This document shows, piece by piece, positions 24,504-33,419 of a DNA stretch of 64,000 nucleotides (within the stretch, counting starts at the first letter, position 1; every line of letters begins with the position of its first letter). The notes beneath the pieces were generated by a model, which worked only from the letters and a program-made list of their open reading frames with translations, was not told the DNA's origin and ran no database searches. This DNA is from Lachnospiraceae bacterium (GTDB taxonomy: Bacteria > Bacillota > Clostridia > Lachnospirales > Lachnospiraceae), in the NCBI GenBank assembly GCA_029008875.1, contig JAQXJP010000017.1, positions 47,800 to 111,799 of the forward strand. Direction: 5' to 3'. The position numbers were made by a program, and so were the translations under genes.

Positions 24504-25919
24504 ATGCAGATGAATACAATGTTTCAGTTTGCGATTGCAAATATACAGGAAATGGTGCTTTTTTTCGATGAAACCGGAAGAATTACTTTTGCGAATAAAA
24601 GAGCCTGCGACCTGTTGGAATTCGATGATATCGTGGAGGAATGTACCGTCGCGGATATCTTTCCCGCAGAGTTCCCCATGGAGAACGGAAAACTCTCCGG
24701 GGAGTATGTGTTCGGGGACGAGTTGCACGATATGAACGCCTACCGCAGGAACCGGACCTGTTTTCCCGTTGTGGCCAAGATTCTGGAGGTTCCCGGGGAG
24801 GAGGGCCACTACTGCGTGATGGGGTACGATGCCACAGAGCAGGTGTATCTAAAAAAGCGCCATGAGCGCGCGCAGCAGGAAGTGGAGGACGCCTTGAAGG
24901 TGCGCTCCGAATTTATCGCAAATGTCACACATGAGCTTCGCACTCCCGTGAACGGAATATTGGGAAATACCAAGGTTTTGGTGGAGATAGAGGAGGATCG
25001 TGAGAAGAAGAAATTGCTGTCCCTGATTGAGCGGGGATGCGCGGACATGAACTCCATCATCAACAATATTTTGGACTTTTCCAAACTGGATGCCGGAAAA
25101 TTTACTCTGGAGATTCGGGAATTCAATTTCCGAGAGCTGATTGAATATGTGCAGTCCATGCACAAGAATAAAATATATGAGAAAGGTCTGGACTTCATCG
25201 TGAATGTATCCCCGGATATCCCGGAGATTCTGGTGGGGGATGAGCTTCGCATCGTCCAGATTTTGAATAACCTGCTATCCAACGCCACGAAATTTACCTC
25301 GGTGGGGCGCATCGTGCTGGAGGTGGTTCGGACCGCGCAGATGAACGGCAGGATGGAGCTGTTTTTTATGGTGACGGATACCGGAATCGGAATCGATAAG
25401 GCGGGGCAGGACAAATTGTTTAAGAGTTTTTCTCAGGTGGACGCATCCATCTCCCGCAGGTTCGGAGGAACCGGCCTGGGGCTCAACATCAGCAAACAGC
25501 TGGTGGAACTGATGGGCGGCAACATTCAGGTGGAGAGTGAGCCGGGAAGGGGCTCCATGTTCTCATTCCATATCTGGGTGGACCTGCCGGGCGAGCACGC
25601 CCAGGAGATGATGGACAGCGAATCCGTCAGCACCGCAAACTTTTCAAGTTTCCGGAGCGAGGATGCGGATCGGGTATGGATGTTCGGAACCAAAGAAAAC
25701 GAGGATGAGATTCACAAAAAGATGTCCAAGCTCATCCTGTCGGTGGAGATGGACAATTGGGAGAAGGCCGAGATGTTTATGGACACGGTGCGGAAGTTGA
25801 TTGAATCCGGGCCGGAGGATGTGCGCAAGGCCGGTCTCAGATTGAAGATGGCGGTACAGAAAGGCGATTACGACAAGACGGTTAAGGCATTTGATACTCT
25901 GAAGGAATTGCTACCGTAG
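24504..25919 (+). CDS. Soluble PAS-domain sensor histidine kinase
   Basis: 471 residues and no membrane helix. A PAS domain (about 10-115, IQEMVLFFDETGRITFANKRACDLLEF) leads to a HisKA helix pair with the phospho-acceptor His in FIANVTHELRTPVNGIL, then the ATPase domain (NNLLSNATKFT, DTGIGIDKAG, GTGLGLNISKQL). A ~95-residue helical C-terminal region (about 375-471) has no receiver features; it may dock the regulator encoded next. First gene of the operon. The longer start at 24447 lies upstream of the predicted transcript start. Confidence 0.85.
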   Translation: MQMNTMFQFAIANIQEMVLFFDETGRITFANKRACDLLEFDDIVEECTVADIFPAEFPMENGKLSGEYVFGDELHDMNAYRRNRTCFPVVAKILEVPGEEGHYCVMGYDATEQVYLKKRHERAQQEVEDALKVRSEFIANVTHELRTPVNGILGNTKVLVEIEEDREKKKLLSLIERGCADMNSIINNILDFSKLDAGKFTLEIREFNFRELIEYVQSMHKNKIYEKGLDFIVNVSPDIPEILVGDELRIVQILNNLLSNATKFTSVGRIVLEVVRTAQMNGRMELFFMVTDTGIGIDKAGQDKLFKSFSQVDASISRRFGGTGLGLNISKQLVELMGGNIQVESEPGRGSMFSFHIWVDLPGEHAQEMMDSESVSTANFSSFRSEDADRVWMFGTKENEDEIHKKMSKLILSVEMDNWEKAEMFMDTVRKLIESGPEDVRKAGLRLKMAVQKGDYDKTVKAFDTLKELLP

Positions 25920-25935
25920 ATTTGGAGGTACAAAA

Positions 25936-26994
25936 GTGAAAGAAAATACACCACAGGTGTTGATTATAGACGATGTTGACACCAATCGGTTTGTGTTGAA
26001 GGACATTATTTCCGATATGGGATATCAGCCGATTTTGACGGAAAACGGAGAGCAGGCATTGAAAATTGTTCAGAAGTTTGAAGTACAGTTGATTATTTCG
26101 GATATCGCCATGCCGGTGATGGACGGATATGAATTTTGCGAACGGATGAAGAGCGACCCGAAGACCCGGGAGATTCCCATCATCTTCATCTCCGCATTCG
26201 ACGACCCCACGGACGTGGTCAAGGGCTTTCAGCTTGGGGGCGCGGACTATATTACAAAACCCTTTGTGCCGGAAGTGGTAAAGGCAAGAGTGGCACTTCA
26301 CATGAATCTGGTGGAGAACAACCGGAGTATGGTGGAACTGAACCGCAAGCTGCAGGCATCCCTTCAGGAGCAGAGAATGCAGCTGGAGCGGGAGAAGAGA
26401 GGAATTCTCCTCGCCCTTTTGCGGGTGGCGAGAGAGAACGCAGCCTACGATGTGAAGCATATGGAGAGATTGAGTCAGAACTGTCGTATTTTGGCGGAGG
26501 CAATGCAGTTGTCGCCACAATTTGACGATGTGATCTCCGACAGTTTTGTGGAGACAATTGAGGAGGCAGCTCCTCTTTGCGATCTGGGAAACGTTGCGAT
26601 TCCCACGGATATACTCCGCAAGGAGGGCCAGCTGAATGAGGAGGAGGCCAGTTCCATGTACTCCCACACCTCCATCGGGGCAAGGATATTGTCCGACATC
26701 GAGGATGACAGCGACTATAATGGCTTTTTGGAGATGGCCGAGCGCATTGCCCACTATCATCACGAGAACTGGAACGGATCCGGATATCCGGAGAGGCTGC
26801 AGGGGGATGAAATCCCGCTGGAGGCCCAGATTGTTGCAGTGGCTGGAGCATTCTGTTCCCTGACGGAGTGGCGAACCTTCCGCTCTGCGTACTCCAAGGA
26901 GAGCGCTCTCGATATTATGAGAAAAGAGGCCGGGACGAAATACAATCCGGATATCTACGAGATTTTGTTTAAGATTAACCGGCAATTAGTGTAG
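25936..26994 (+). CDS. Response regulator with degenerate HD-GYP domain
   Basis: 352 residues from GTG 25936 (GGAGG upstream). Receiver domain 1-125 with D12-D13, phospho-acceptor D56 and KP in YITKPF. A coiled helix then leads to an HD-GYP-type domain (about 165-350). The GYP part is kept (HYHHENWNGSGYPERLQGDEIP), but the HDxGK motif reads CDLGN and the late Asp site reads VAGAFCSL in place of VADVFDAL. At least two metal ligands of c-di-GMP phosphodiesterases are therefore lost. It is probably a c-di-GMP binding or protein-interaction output, not an active enzyme. Paired with the preceding kinase. Confidence 0.82.
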   Translation: MKENTPQVLIIDDVDTNRFVLKDIISDMGYQPILTENGEQALKIVQKFEVQLIISDIAMPVMDGYEFCERMKSDPKTREIPIIFISAFDDPTDVVKGFQLGGADYITKPFVPEVVKARVALHMNLVENNRSMVELNRKLQASLQEQRMQLEREKRGILLALLRVARENAAYDVKHMERLSQNCRILAEAMQLSPQFDDVISDSFVETIEEAAPLCDLGNVAIPTDILRKEGQLNEEEASSMYSHTSIGARILSDIEDDSDYNGFLEMAERIAHYHHENWNGSGYPERLQGDEIPLEAQIVAVAGAFCSLTEWRTFRSAYSKESALDIMRKEAGTKYNPDIYEILFKINRQLV

Positions 26995-27010
26995 TGATAG
27001 GTAGAGATTC

Positions 27011-27832
27011 ATGACAATGACGGATGCAGAATTCCAGCGGATCTTCGGTTTCCTGAAGAGTCGCTACGGAATTGATATGAGCCGCAAAAAAGAGATTGTG
27101 AGCGGCAGGTTGGAAAATTACATAAATCTGGGTGGCTGGAGCAGTTACTCGGAATATATGAATGCGGTGGAGACGGATATTACCGGAAAACTGGAGAAAA
27201 AACTGGTAGACCTGCTGACCACCAACCACACCTTTTTCATGCGGGAGTTCGAACATTTTGACTACCTGAGAACCACAGTTCTACCATATCTTAAGGTCAG
27301 AGAGCAGGCGGGCAAGGATCTGTGCATCTGGTGCGGCGCCGCCTCCACGGGGGAGGAACCGTATATGCTGGCCATGCTAATCAATGACTTTTTCGGTTTG
27401 GAAGCGGATTCCTGGGATACCAAGGTGTTGGCCACGGATGTGTCTACGGAGGCCTTGGAGAAGGCAATCCGCGGCGAGTACGGCTACGAGCAGATTGCCG
27501 CGCTACCGGAGAACTGGAAGCGCAGATATTTTCGGCCGGTTGCGGGGACCGACAATTATGTGACATCACAGGAATTGAGGAACGAAGTATTGTTTCGGAA
27601 ATTCAATTTGATGGACCCGTTTCCCTTTAAGAGAAAGATGCACATTGTCTTCATGAGGAATGTCATGATCTATTTTGACAAGGACACCAAGCAGGAACTT
27701 GTGCAAAAAATCTATGATGTAATGGAACCGGGAGGGTACCTGTTCATCGGTAGGACCGAGACCATCGACCGGACAACTGTTCCATTGGAGATGATTCAGC
27801 CATCCATTTTCCGAAAGAAGGAAGGAAAGTAG
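27011..27832 (+). CDS. cheR: Chemoreceptor methyltransferase CheR
   Basis: 273 residues: an N-terminal helical CheR domain (about 5-60, FLKSRYGIDMSRKKEIVSGRL) and an S-adenosylmethionine-dependent methyltransferase domain with WCGAASTGEEPYMLAML, LATDVSTEALEKA and the catalytic-face motif IVFMRNVMIYFD. It methylates glutamates on chemoreceptors for adaptation. It starts 16 bases after the previous gene and ends 3 bases before cheB. No C-terminal TPR or pentapeptide-binding extension. Confidence 0.93.
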   Translation: MTMTDAEFQRIFGFLKSRYGIDMSRKKEIVSGRLENYINLGGWSSYSEYMNAVETDITGKLEKKLVDLLTTNHTFFMREFEHFDYLRTTVLPYLKVREQAGKDLCIWCGAASTGEEPYMLAMLINDFFGLEADSWDTKVLATDVSTEALEKAIRGEYGYEQIAALPENWKRRYFRPVAGTDNYVTSQELRNEVLFRKFNLMDPFPFKRKMHIVFMRNVMIYFDKDTKQELVQKIYDVMEPGGYLFIGRTETIDRTTVPLEMIQPSIFRKKEGK

Positions 27833-27835
27833 TTT

Positions 27836-28864
27836 ATGCGAAAAATACGAGTTTTGGTTGTGGAAGATTCCATGGTCTTTCGGGAACTGTTGGTACAAAA
27901 CCTGAACAAGGATCCGGGCATTGAGGTGGTGGCAACCGCCAGAGATCCGTTCGAGGCCCGGGACTTAATTATCAAGCACAAGCCGGATGTCATGACCTTG
28001 GATATCGAACTTCCCAAGATGAGCGGGATTGAGTTCCTGCGGAAACTGATGCCCCAGTATCCGATTCCGGTGGTTATGATCAGCTCATTGAGCGACAAAG
28101 TCTTTGACGCCATGAATGCAGGAGCCGTGGACTTTGTGTGCAAGCCGTCCAATGCCACAAGGACTGAGATTGAGGAGTTTATCAGAACAGAACTTCCGGT
28201 GAAGATTAAGATTGCATCCATCGCCAAGATTGGCAATATCAAGCGGGCAGTGGCGGACACCGGGGAGCAGCGAATCTCCATAACCACCACCAACACCATT
28301 GTGGCAATCGGAGCATCCACAGGGGGAACGGAGGCCATTGCCAGCGTGGTGAAAGGATTCGGACCGGACATCCCGGGGGTTGTGATTGTGCAGCATATGC
28401 CGGCTGGTTTCACGGAGATGTACGCCAATCGCTTGAACGATCGGTGCAGAGTCCGGGTTCGCGAAGCAAGGAATGGGGATATTGTTCTTCCGGGGCATGT
28501 ACTGTTGGCACCGGGAGGAGACAGACAGATGCAGATTGTGAAAAAGGGGGACGATTACCAGGTGCTTCTGAAGGAGGCACCCAAGGTCAACGGTCATTGC
28601 CCCTCCGTGGATGTGATGTTTGAATCCGTGGCAAAGGCGGCCGGGAAACATGCGGTTGGAATTATTCTGACAGGAATGGGCGGCGACGGAGCCAAGGGAC
28701 TCCTCCAGATGAGGGAAGCGGGCGCACACACCATCGGTCAGGACGAGGCCTCCTGTGTGGTGTATGGTATGCCCAGAGTTGCCTATGAGATGGGGGCCGT
28801 GGAGTACCAGGTCAAGCTGGATGAGATATCGGATAAGACTTATCAGATTTTAAATAAAATGTAA
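27836..28864 (+). CDS. cheB: Chemoreceptor methylesterase CheB
   Basis: 342 residues: receiver domain with phospho-acceptor D56 (VMTLDIELPKMSG) and a methylesterase domain with the triad Ser in GASTGGTEAI, His in VIVQHMPAGFTEM and Asp in ILTGMGGDGAKG. It removes receptor methyl groups after phosphorylation by CheA and balances CheR. The usual family length. Confidence 0.95.
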   Translation: MRKIRVLVVEDSMVFRELLVQNLNKDPGIEVVATARDPFEARDLIIKHKPDVMTLDIELPKMSGIEFLRKLMPQYPIPVVMISSLSDKVFDAMNAGAVDFVCKPSNATRTEIEEFIRTELPVKIKIASIAKIGNIKRAVADTGEQRISITTTNTIVAIGASTGGTEAIASVVKGFGPDIPGVVIVQHMPAGFTEMYANRLNDRCRVRVREARNGDIVLPGHVLLAPGGDRQMQIVKKGDDYQVLLKEAPKVNGHCPSVDVMFESVAKAAGKHAVGIILTGMGGDGAKGLLQMREAGAHTIGQDEASCVVYGMPRVAYEMGAVEYQVKLDEISDKTYQILNKM

Positions 28865-28875
28865 GGAGAAGAAGG

Positions 28876-29268
28876 ATGAAGATTCTATTAGCAGAGGATG
28901 ATTACGCAACAAGGAAATTTATGACAAATTTTCTGTCAAAGTATGGGGAGTGTGACGTTACCGTCGACGGTATGGAAGCGGTGGATGCGTTCATGATGGC
29001 ATTGGAAGACGGGGAGCCGTATGATTTGGCCTGCCTGGATATCATGATGCCGGTGATGGACGGATATCAGGCCCTGATGGGAATCCGCAATTTGGAAAAA
29101 GACCATAATATCCCCGATGACAAAGCGGTCAAGGTGATTATGACCACAGCTTTGAATGATGAGAAAAATGTCAAGATGGCTTTTGATCTGGGATGCAGCG
29201 TGTATTCCGGAAAGCCAATCGATCAGGAACGCTTCGAGCAGGCACTTAAGAAATTAGGCTTAATTTAG
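28876..29268 (+). CDS. Single-domain response regulator, CheY-like
   Basis: 130-residue receiver without output domain: acidic pair E7-D8-D9, phospho-acceptor D55 (LACLDIMMPVMDG), T in MTTALND and K in SGKPID. Position between cheB and cheA indicates phosphorylation by CheA. Its target may be a flagellar switch encoded elsewhere or another partner; it is slightly long for CheY and has an unusual acidic segment (LEDGEPYD). Confidence 0.85.
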   Translation: MKILLAEDDYATRKFMTNFLSKYGECDVTVDGMEAVDAFMMALEDGEPYDLACLDIMMPVMDGYQALMGIRNLEKDHNIPDDKAVKVIMTTALNDEKNVKMAFDLGCSVYSGKPIDQERFEQALKKLGLI

Positions 29269-29285
29269 CAGAAGGGAGAAGCTGT

Positions 29286-31418
29286 ATGGCAGAGGAGTTC
29301 AACACTGGAGATATGTTGGATGTCTATCTCTATGAGAATCAACAACTGTTGGAAGCCCTTCAAGACATGGTGCTGGAGCAAAAGGATGCGGATGCTTTTG
29401 ATGAGGATAGCATAAACGAAATATTCCGTACGATGCACACCATCAAAGGATCTTCCGGAATCATGATGTTCGATGAGATTACGAAGGCTTCCCACAAGTT
29501 GGAAGACATCTTCTATTTTTTGCGGGAATCACATCCGGAGAATGTCCCCCATCAGGAATTGATTGAGCATGTGCTTGCCACCGCCGACTTTATCTCGGGG
29601 GAGTTGGATAAATTGGCGGATGGAGAATCGGCGGACGGGGACGCAACCGAGCTGGTTGCAGAACTGGATAAGTTTTTGACCAAAATCAAGGACGGAGGCG
29701 GCAAGAAGACCGCCATCAAAGAGAACGTGCATGAGGAGCCGACACAGTTTTATATTGCACCGGCGTCAAATTGCACTAAAAATTACTTTAAGGTCTATCT
29801 TACATATACCAAGGACATTGAGATGGCCAATATGCATGCCTTTAAGACAGTGCATGCGCTGAAGGAAATTGCGGACGATATCATGTATTCTCCGGAGGAT
29901 ATCCTGACCAACCCGGACAGTGCACAGGAAATCGTGAACAACGGTTTTATGATGCTCATTCAGATGCAAGGCACGGAGGAGGATATTCGGGCGATTGTTC
30001 AGCCGGGATACGATATCCAGAAGGTGGATGTGTACCAATGCAGCGAGCGGGATTTCAAGCTGGGATTCGACAGTGTGGGATCCGAGATTCGAATTGATTT
30101 GGATTCGTCGGTGGAGGAAATCGAGGCCCGCGCCCAGAAAAAGAATGCCGAGGAGCCGGAGAAAACATACTCACCCGGTGATTTCGTCGTGGCGAAAAAG
30201 GAGCCCGGCAAGGCGAAGACCCTTGCCAAGGACAAGCCGAAAAAGGCGGAGAAAGCAGCATTTATCAGCGTAGACATCTCCAAGATGGACATGTTGATGG
30301 ATCTCATCGGGGAGCTTGTCATCTCCCAATCGGTTGTGTTGCAGAATCCGGATCTCAAGGTTCCCGGATTGAATCTCGACAATTTCAACAAAGCGGCAGG
30401 ACAGATGAGCAAGATTTCCACCGATTTGCAGAATGTGATTATGAGCATGCGAATGGTTCCGCTTACTGCGACTTTCCAGAAGATGAACCGAATCGTGTTC
30501 GATATGTCCCGCAAACTGGATAAGGATGTGGAGTTTGAGATGGTGGGAGATACCACCGAGGTGGACAAGAATATCATTGAACACATCTCGGATCCGCTGA
30601 TGCATCTGGTGCGCAATTCCGTGGATCACGGTATTGAGACCAAGGAGGAGCGGGCGGCCGCAGGCAAGAAGGAAAAGGGCAAGGTGACCCTGTCCGCGAA
30701 GACCGAGTCCGGAAAAGTCTGGATTACGGTGGCGGACAACGGCGCAGGCCTTGACCGGGATAAGATATTGGCGAAGGCGAGACAGCAGGGACTGCTGGAG
30801 CCGGGAAGAGCGGAGAGCAGCTATTCGGACAAGGAGGTATTTCAGTTTATTACCCTTCCGGGATTCTCCACCAACAAAAATGTCACCGAGTATTCGGGGC
30901 GCGGCGTCGGTATGGACGTTGTGGTTTCCAATCTCCAATCCGTGGGAGGAACGCTGGAAATCGAGAGTCAGGCGGGAAAAGGAAGCTCCATGATTCTCAA
31001 GATTCCACTTACCCTGGCCATCATTGATGGAATTGTCATGGAGGTGGGAAAGAGCTCCTTCGTGGTGGAGACCAGTGCAGTAAAAGAATTTGTCAGCGTG
31101 AAGGAAAGCATGATGATACACGAACCCACCGGGGAGGAGTCAATCATGATTCGCGGGGAGTGTTACCCGGTATTGCGAGTGGGCGATTGGTATCATCTGC
31201 ACGATTACCAGAAGGATGTGGAAAAAGGTATGATGGTGATTGTGGAGGTGGACAAACGGAAGATTTGTCTGTTCGTAGACCGCCTGGTTGGAAAGCAGGA
31301 GATTGTGGTAAAGCCTATTCCGGATTATGTGCACAAGGTCAGGGGATTGTCAGGCTGCACACAGCTGGGGGATGGAAGCATCGCTTTAATCATGGACCCG
31401 GCAGGAATTATGGAGTAG
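29286..31418 (+). CDS. cheA: Chemotaxis histidine kinase CheA
   Basis: 710 residues with all five domains: P1/Hpt (phospho-acceptor H51 in TMHTIKGSSGI), a P2-like regulator-binding region (about 155-255), P3 dimer helices, P4 ATPase (HLVRNSVDHGIE, DNGAGLDRDKI, GRGVGMDVV) and P5 CheW-like domain to the end. A Lys/Glu-rich linker (around residues 290-325) separates P2 from P3. It relays receptor signals to CheB and the CheY-like protein. A receptor, coupling protein and adaptation enzymes are adjacent, so the set is complete. Confidence 0.95.
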   Translation: MAEEFNTGDMLDVYLYENQQLLEALQDMVLEQKDADAFDEDSINEIFRTMHTIKGSSGIMMFDEITKASHKLEDIFYFLRESHPENVPHQELIEHVLATADFISGELDKLADGESADGDATELVAELDKFLTKIKDGGGKKTAIKENVHEEPTQFYIAPASNCTKNYFKVYLTYTKDIEMANMHAFKTVHALKEIADDIMYSPEDILTNPDSAQEIVNNGFMMLIQMQGTEEDIRAIVQPGYDIQKVDVYQCSERDFKLGFDSVGSEIRIDLDSSVEEIEARAQKKNAEEPEKTYSPGDFVVAKKEPGKAKTLAKDKPKKAEKAAFISVDISKMDMLMDLIGELVISQSVVLQNPDLKVPGLNLDNFNKAAGQMSKISTDLQNVIMSMRMVPLTATFQKMNRIVFDMSRKLDKDVEFEMVGDTTEVDKNIIEHISDPLMHLVRNSVDHGIETKEERAAAGKKEKGKVTLSAKTESGKVWITVADNGAGLDRDKILAKARQQGLLEPGRAESSYSDKEVFQFITLPGFSTNKNVTEYSGRGVGMDVVVSNLQSVGGTLEIESQAGKGSSMILKIPLTLAIIDGIVMEVGKSSFVVETSAVKEFVSVKESMMIHEPTGEESIMIRGECYPVLRVGDWYHLHDYQKDVEKGMMVIVEVDKRKICLFVDRLVGKQEIVVKPIPDYVHKVRGLSGCTQLGDGSIALIMDPAGIME

Positions 31419-31437
31419 GAGGGAAAGGACATAGGAG

Positions 31438-31941
31438 ATGGACGAATATATTACACAGAGAGGAAAATATGTTACTTTCAAATCCGGGAACGAATATTTC
31501 GGTCTCAAGATAGAATATGTGAGTGAGATCATTGGATTTCAGGAGATTACCGAAATTCCGGAGAGTGAGGATTACATCAAGGGATTGATTAATCTGAGAG
31601 GAAAAATTATTCCGGTGATTGATGTGCGTATTCGGTTCAAACAGGAACCCTTTGAATACACGGACAGGACATGCATCATTGTGATTAACTACAATTCATT
31701 GGTTGTGGGCCTAATCGTCGAGAAAATTGCAGAGGTGGTTGAGATACCGGAGGAGAACATTCTCCCGGCACCCACCATCGGCAAGGCGGATAGATCCCAA
31801 AACAAATACGTTTACGCGATCGGTAAGGTAGGAGAAGATGTAAAACTCCTGCTGGATCCGGACCGTTTGCTCAACGATGCGGACAAGAGCGTAATCGAGC
31901 AGGTAAACAACGAAACTGAGGATGAAGGAGAAGAAGAATAA
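31438..31941 (+). CDS. cheW: Coupling protein CheW
   Basis: 167 residues of CheW fold ([56 protein letters not shown]). It bridges CheA and receptors. An acidic tail (about 20 residues, ETEDEGEEE) is longer than usual. The stop codon overlaps the receptor ATG (TAATG), so the two are translationally coupled. Confidence 0.93.
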   Translation: MDEYITQRGKYVTFKSGNEYFGLKIEYVSEIIGFQEITEIPESEDYIKGLINLRGKIIPVIDVRIRFKQEPFEYTDRTCIIVINYNSLVVGLIVEKIAEVVEIPEENILPAPTIGKADRSQNKYVYAIGKVGEDVKLLLDPDRLLNDADKSVIEQVNNETEDEGEEE

Positions 31942-33332
31942 TGGCTGACAACGGAAAAAAAGCAAACAAGAAAAAGGGAATTTCACTGTACAAGCAGACA
32001 AGTATCATTTTTGTAATCATTGACCTGGTACTCATCAGCATGATTTGGATGGGCTACAGCACCGCAAATAACATTCTCACCGTGGACAATCCGGCACGTT
32101 ACCTGAAGAATTACACCTATTTCAGTGTGGGGCTGTTTATTGCAGCGGCTCTCATGATGACTGTTTTTGCAGCGAGTCTGTTGGGGAAGATAAGAAAAGG
32201 GTTCAAAGCCTTATCTGATGCCACCAGATCACTTGAGGAAGGCGACACGGATATTGAACTCGACACCTCCTCAAAGGATGAATTTGGTCGTTTGATGGAA
32301 GAGTATATGAATATGATTCGCTCCACCAGGGAGCAGGAAGCATTGGCGGAGGCGGTGGCCGACGGTAACCTGACTGTTCAGATCACCCCGAGAAGCGATA
32401 AAGACCGCCTGGGAATTGCCCTTGAGAAATTGGTGGAGGGCAACAACCGGTCTCTGGGCAATATCAAGGATTCTGCATTCCAGGTATCCACCAGCTCCTC
32501 CGAGGTGGCAAGCGCCAGCGAATCTCTGGCACAGGGTTCCACGGAGCAGGCCAGTGCCATTGAGCAGATTACCGCTTCCATTGACGACGTGGCGGAGAAG
32601 ACGAAGAAGAACGCTCAGGAGGCCAACGAGGCCGCAGAGTTGGTGGAAAAGGCTATCGCAAACGTGGAGAAGGGCAACCGACAAATGCAGGAGATGATGG
32701 CCGCAATGCAGCAGATCAATGAGTCTTCCGAGAGCATCAGCAAGATCATCAAGGTGATTGACGATATCGCTTTCCAGACCAATATCCTGGCGTTGAATGC
32801 TGCTGTTGAGGCGGCGAGAGCCGGCGAGGCAGGAAAAGGCTTTGCAGTTGTTGCGGAGGAGGTTCGTAACCTTGCGGCAAAGAGCGCCCAGGCCGCTGCG
32901 GAGACGGCGGAATTGATTGAGGATTCCATGAGCAGAGTTGAGAGCGGTTCCGCAATCGCATCGGATACTGCCAATGCATTGGAGGAGATTACCACGGCGG
33001 TTCAGCAGAGTGCAGAGATTATTGTGGGAATCAAGGAGGCTTCCAACTATCAGGCCACCGCGATTGCCCAGATTGATCAGGCGATTGCGCAGGTATCCCA
33101 GGTGGTACAGACAAACTCTGCGACCAGCGAGGAATGTGCGGCTGCCAGCATAGAATTGTCAAACCAGGCAAATTTCATGAAAGAGATGATTTCCCTTTAC
33201 AGACTGCATAAGGATGCGGTGGAGAGGCCGGATATGGGATTTTCCCGCCGGGTGCAGGAAGAACCGGAGCAGATGACAGCCGAAGCAAATGAGCAGATTA
33301 TCTCCCTGGGAGAAGGATTCGGGAAATATTAA
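31941..33332 (+). CDS. Methyl-accepting chemotaxis protein with minimal outside domain
   Basis: 463 residues. Two membrane helices (about 15-37 and 55-78) are joined by only ~18 outside residues, so there is no extracytoplasmic ligand domain. A HAMP domain (about 80-132) and a second HAMP-like segment (to about 170) lead to the signalling domain with the standard tip [36 protein letters not shown]. The tail ends in FGKY without a CheR-tethering pentapeptide. Input may come through the membrane helices, HAMP, or partner kinases encoded next. Confidence 0.92.
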   Translation: MADNGKKANKKKGISLYKQTSIIFVIIDLVLISMIWMGYSTANNILTVDNPARYLKNYTYFSVGLFIAAALMMTVFAASLLGKIRKGFKALSDATRSLEEGDTDIELDTSSKDEFGRLMEEYMNMIRSTREQEALAEAVADGNLTVQITPRSDKDRLGIALEKLVEGNNRSLGNIKDSAFQVSTSSSEVASASESLAQGSTEQASAIEQITASIDDVAEKTKKNAQEANEAAELVEKAIANVEKGNRQMQEMMAAMQQINESSESISKIIKVIDDIAFQTNILALNAAVEAARAGEAGKGFAVVAEEVRNLAAKSAQAAAETAELIEDSMSRVESGSAIASDTANALEEITTAVQQSAEIIVGIKEASNYQATAIAQIDQAIAQVSQVVQTNSATSEECAAASIELSNQANFMKEMISLYRLHKDAVERPDMGFSRRVQEEPEQMTAEANEQIISLGEGFGKY

Positions 33333-33342
33333 TCGTCAGTTG

Positions 33343-33384
33343 GAGGTGCAAGTCGCAGAGAAGGAATTTCCGGTCTTGCATCTC
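33343..33384 (+). other. Intergenic hairpin inside the chemosensory operon
   Basis: GAGGTGCAAG (33343-33352) pairs with CTTGCATCTC (33375-33384), 10 bp with one G-U, in the only sizeable gap of the operon (33333-33419). No T run follows. It may be an mRNA processing or stability element separating the che core from the hybrid-kinase genes. Confidence 0.5.
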
Positions 33385-33419
33385 TCTGTATTATAGGACG
33401 TAATTTTTTGGGGGGAAAT

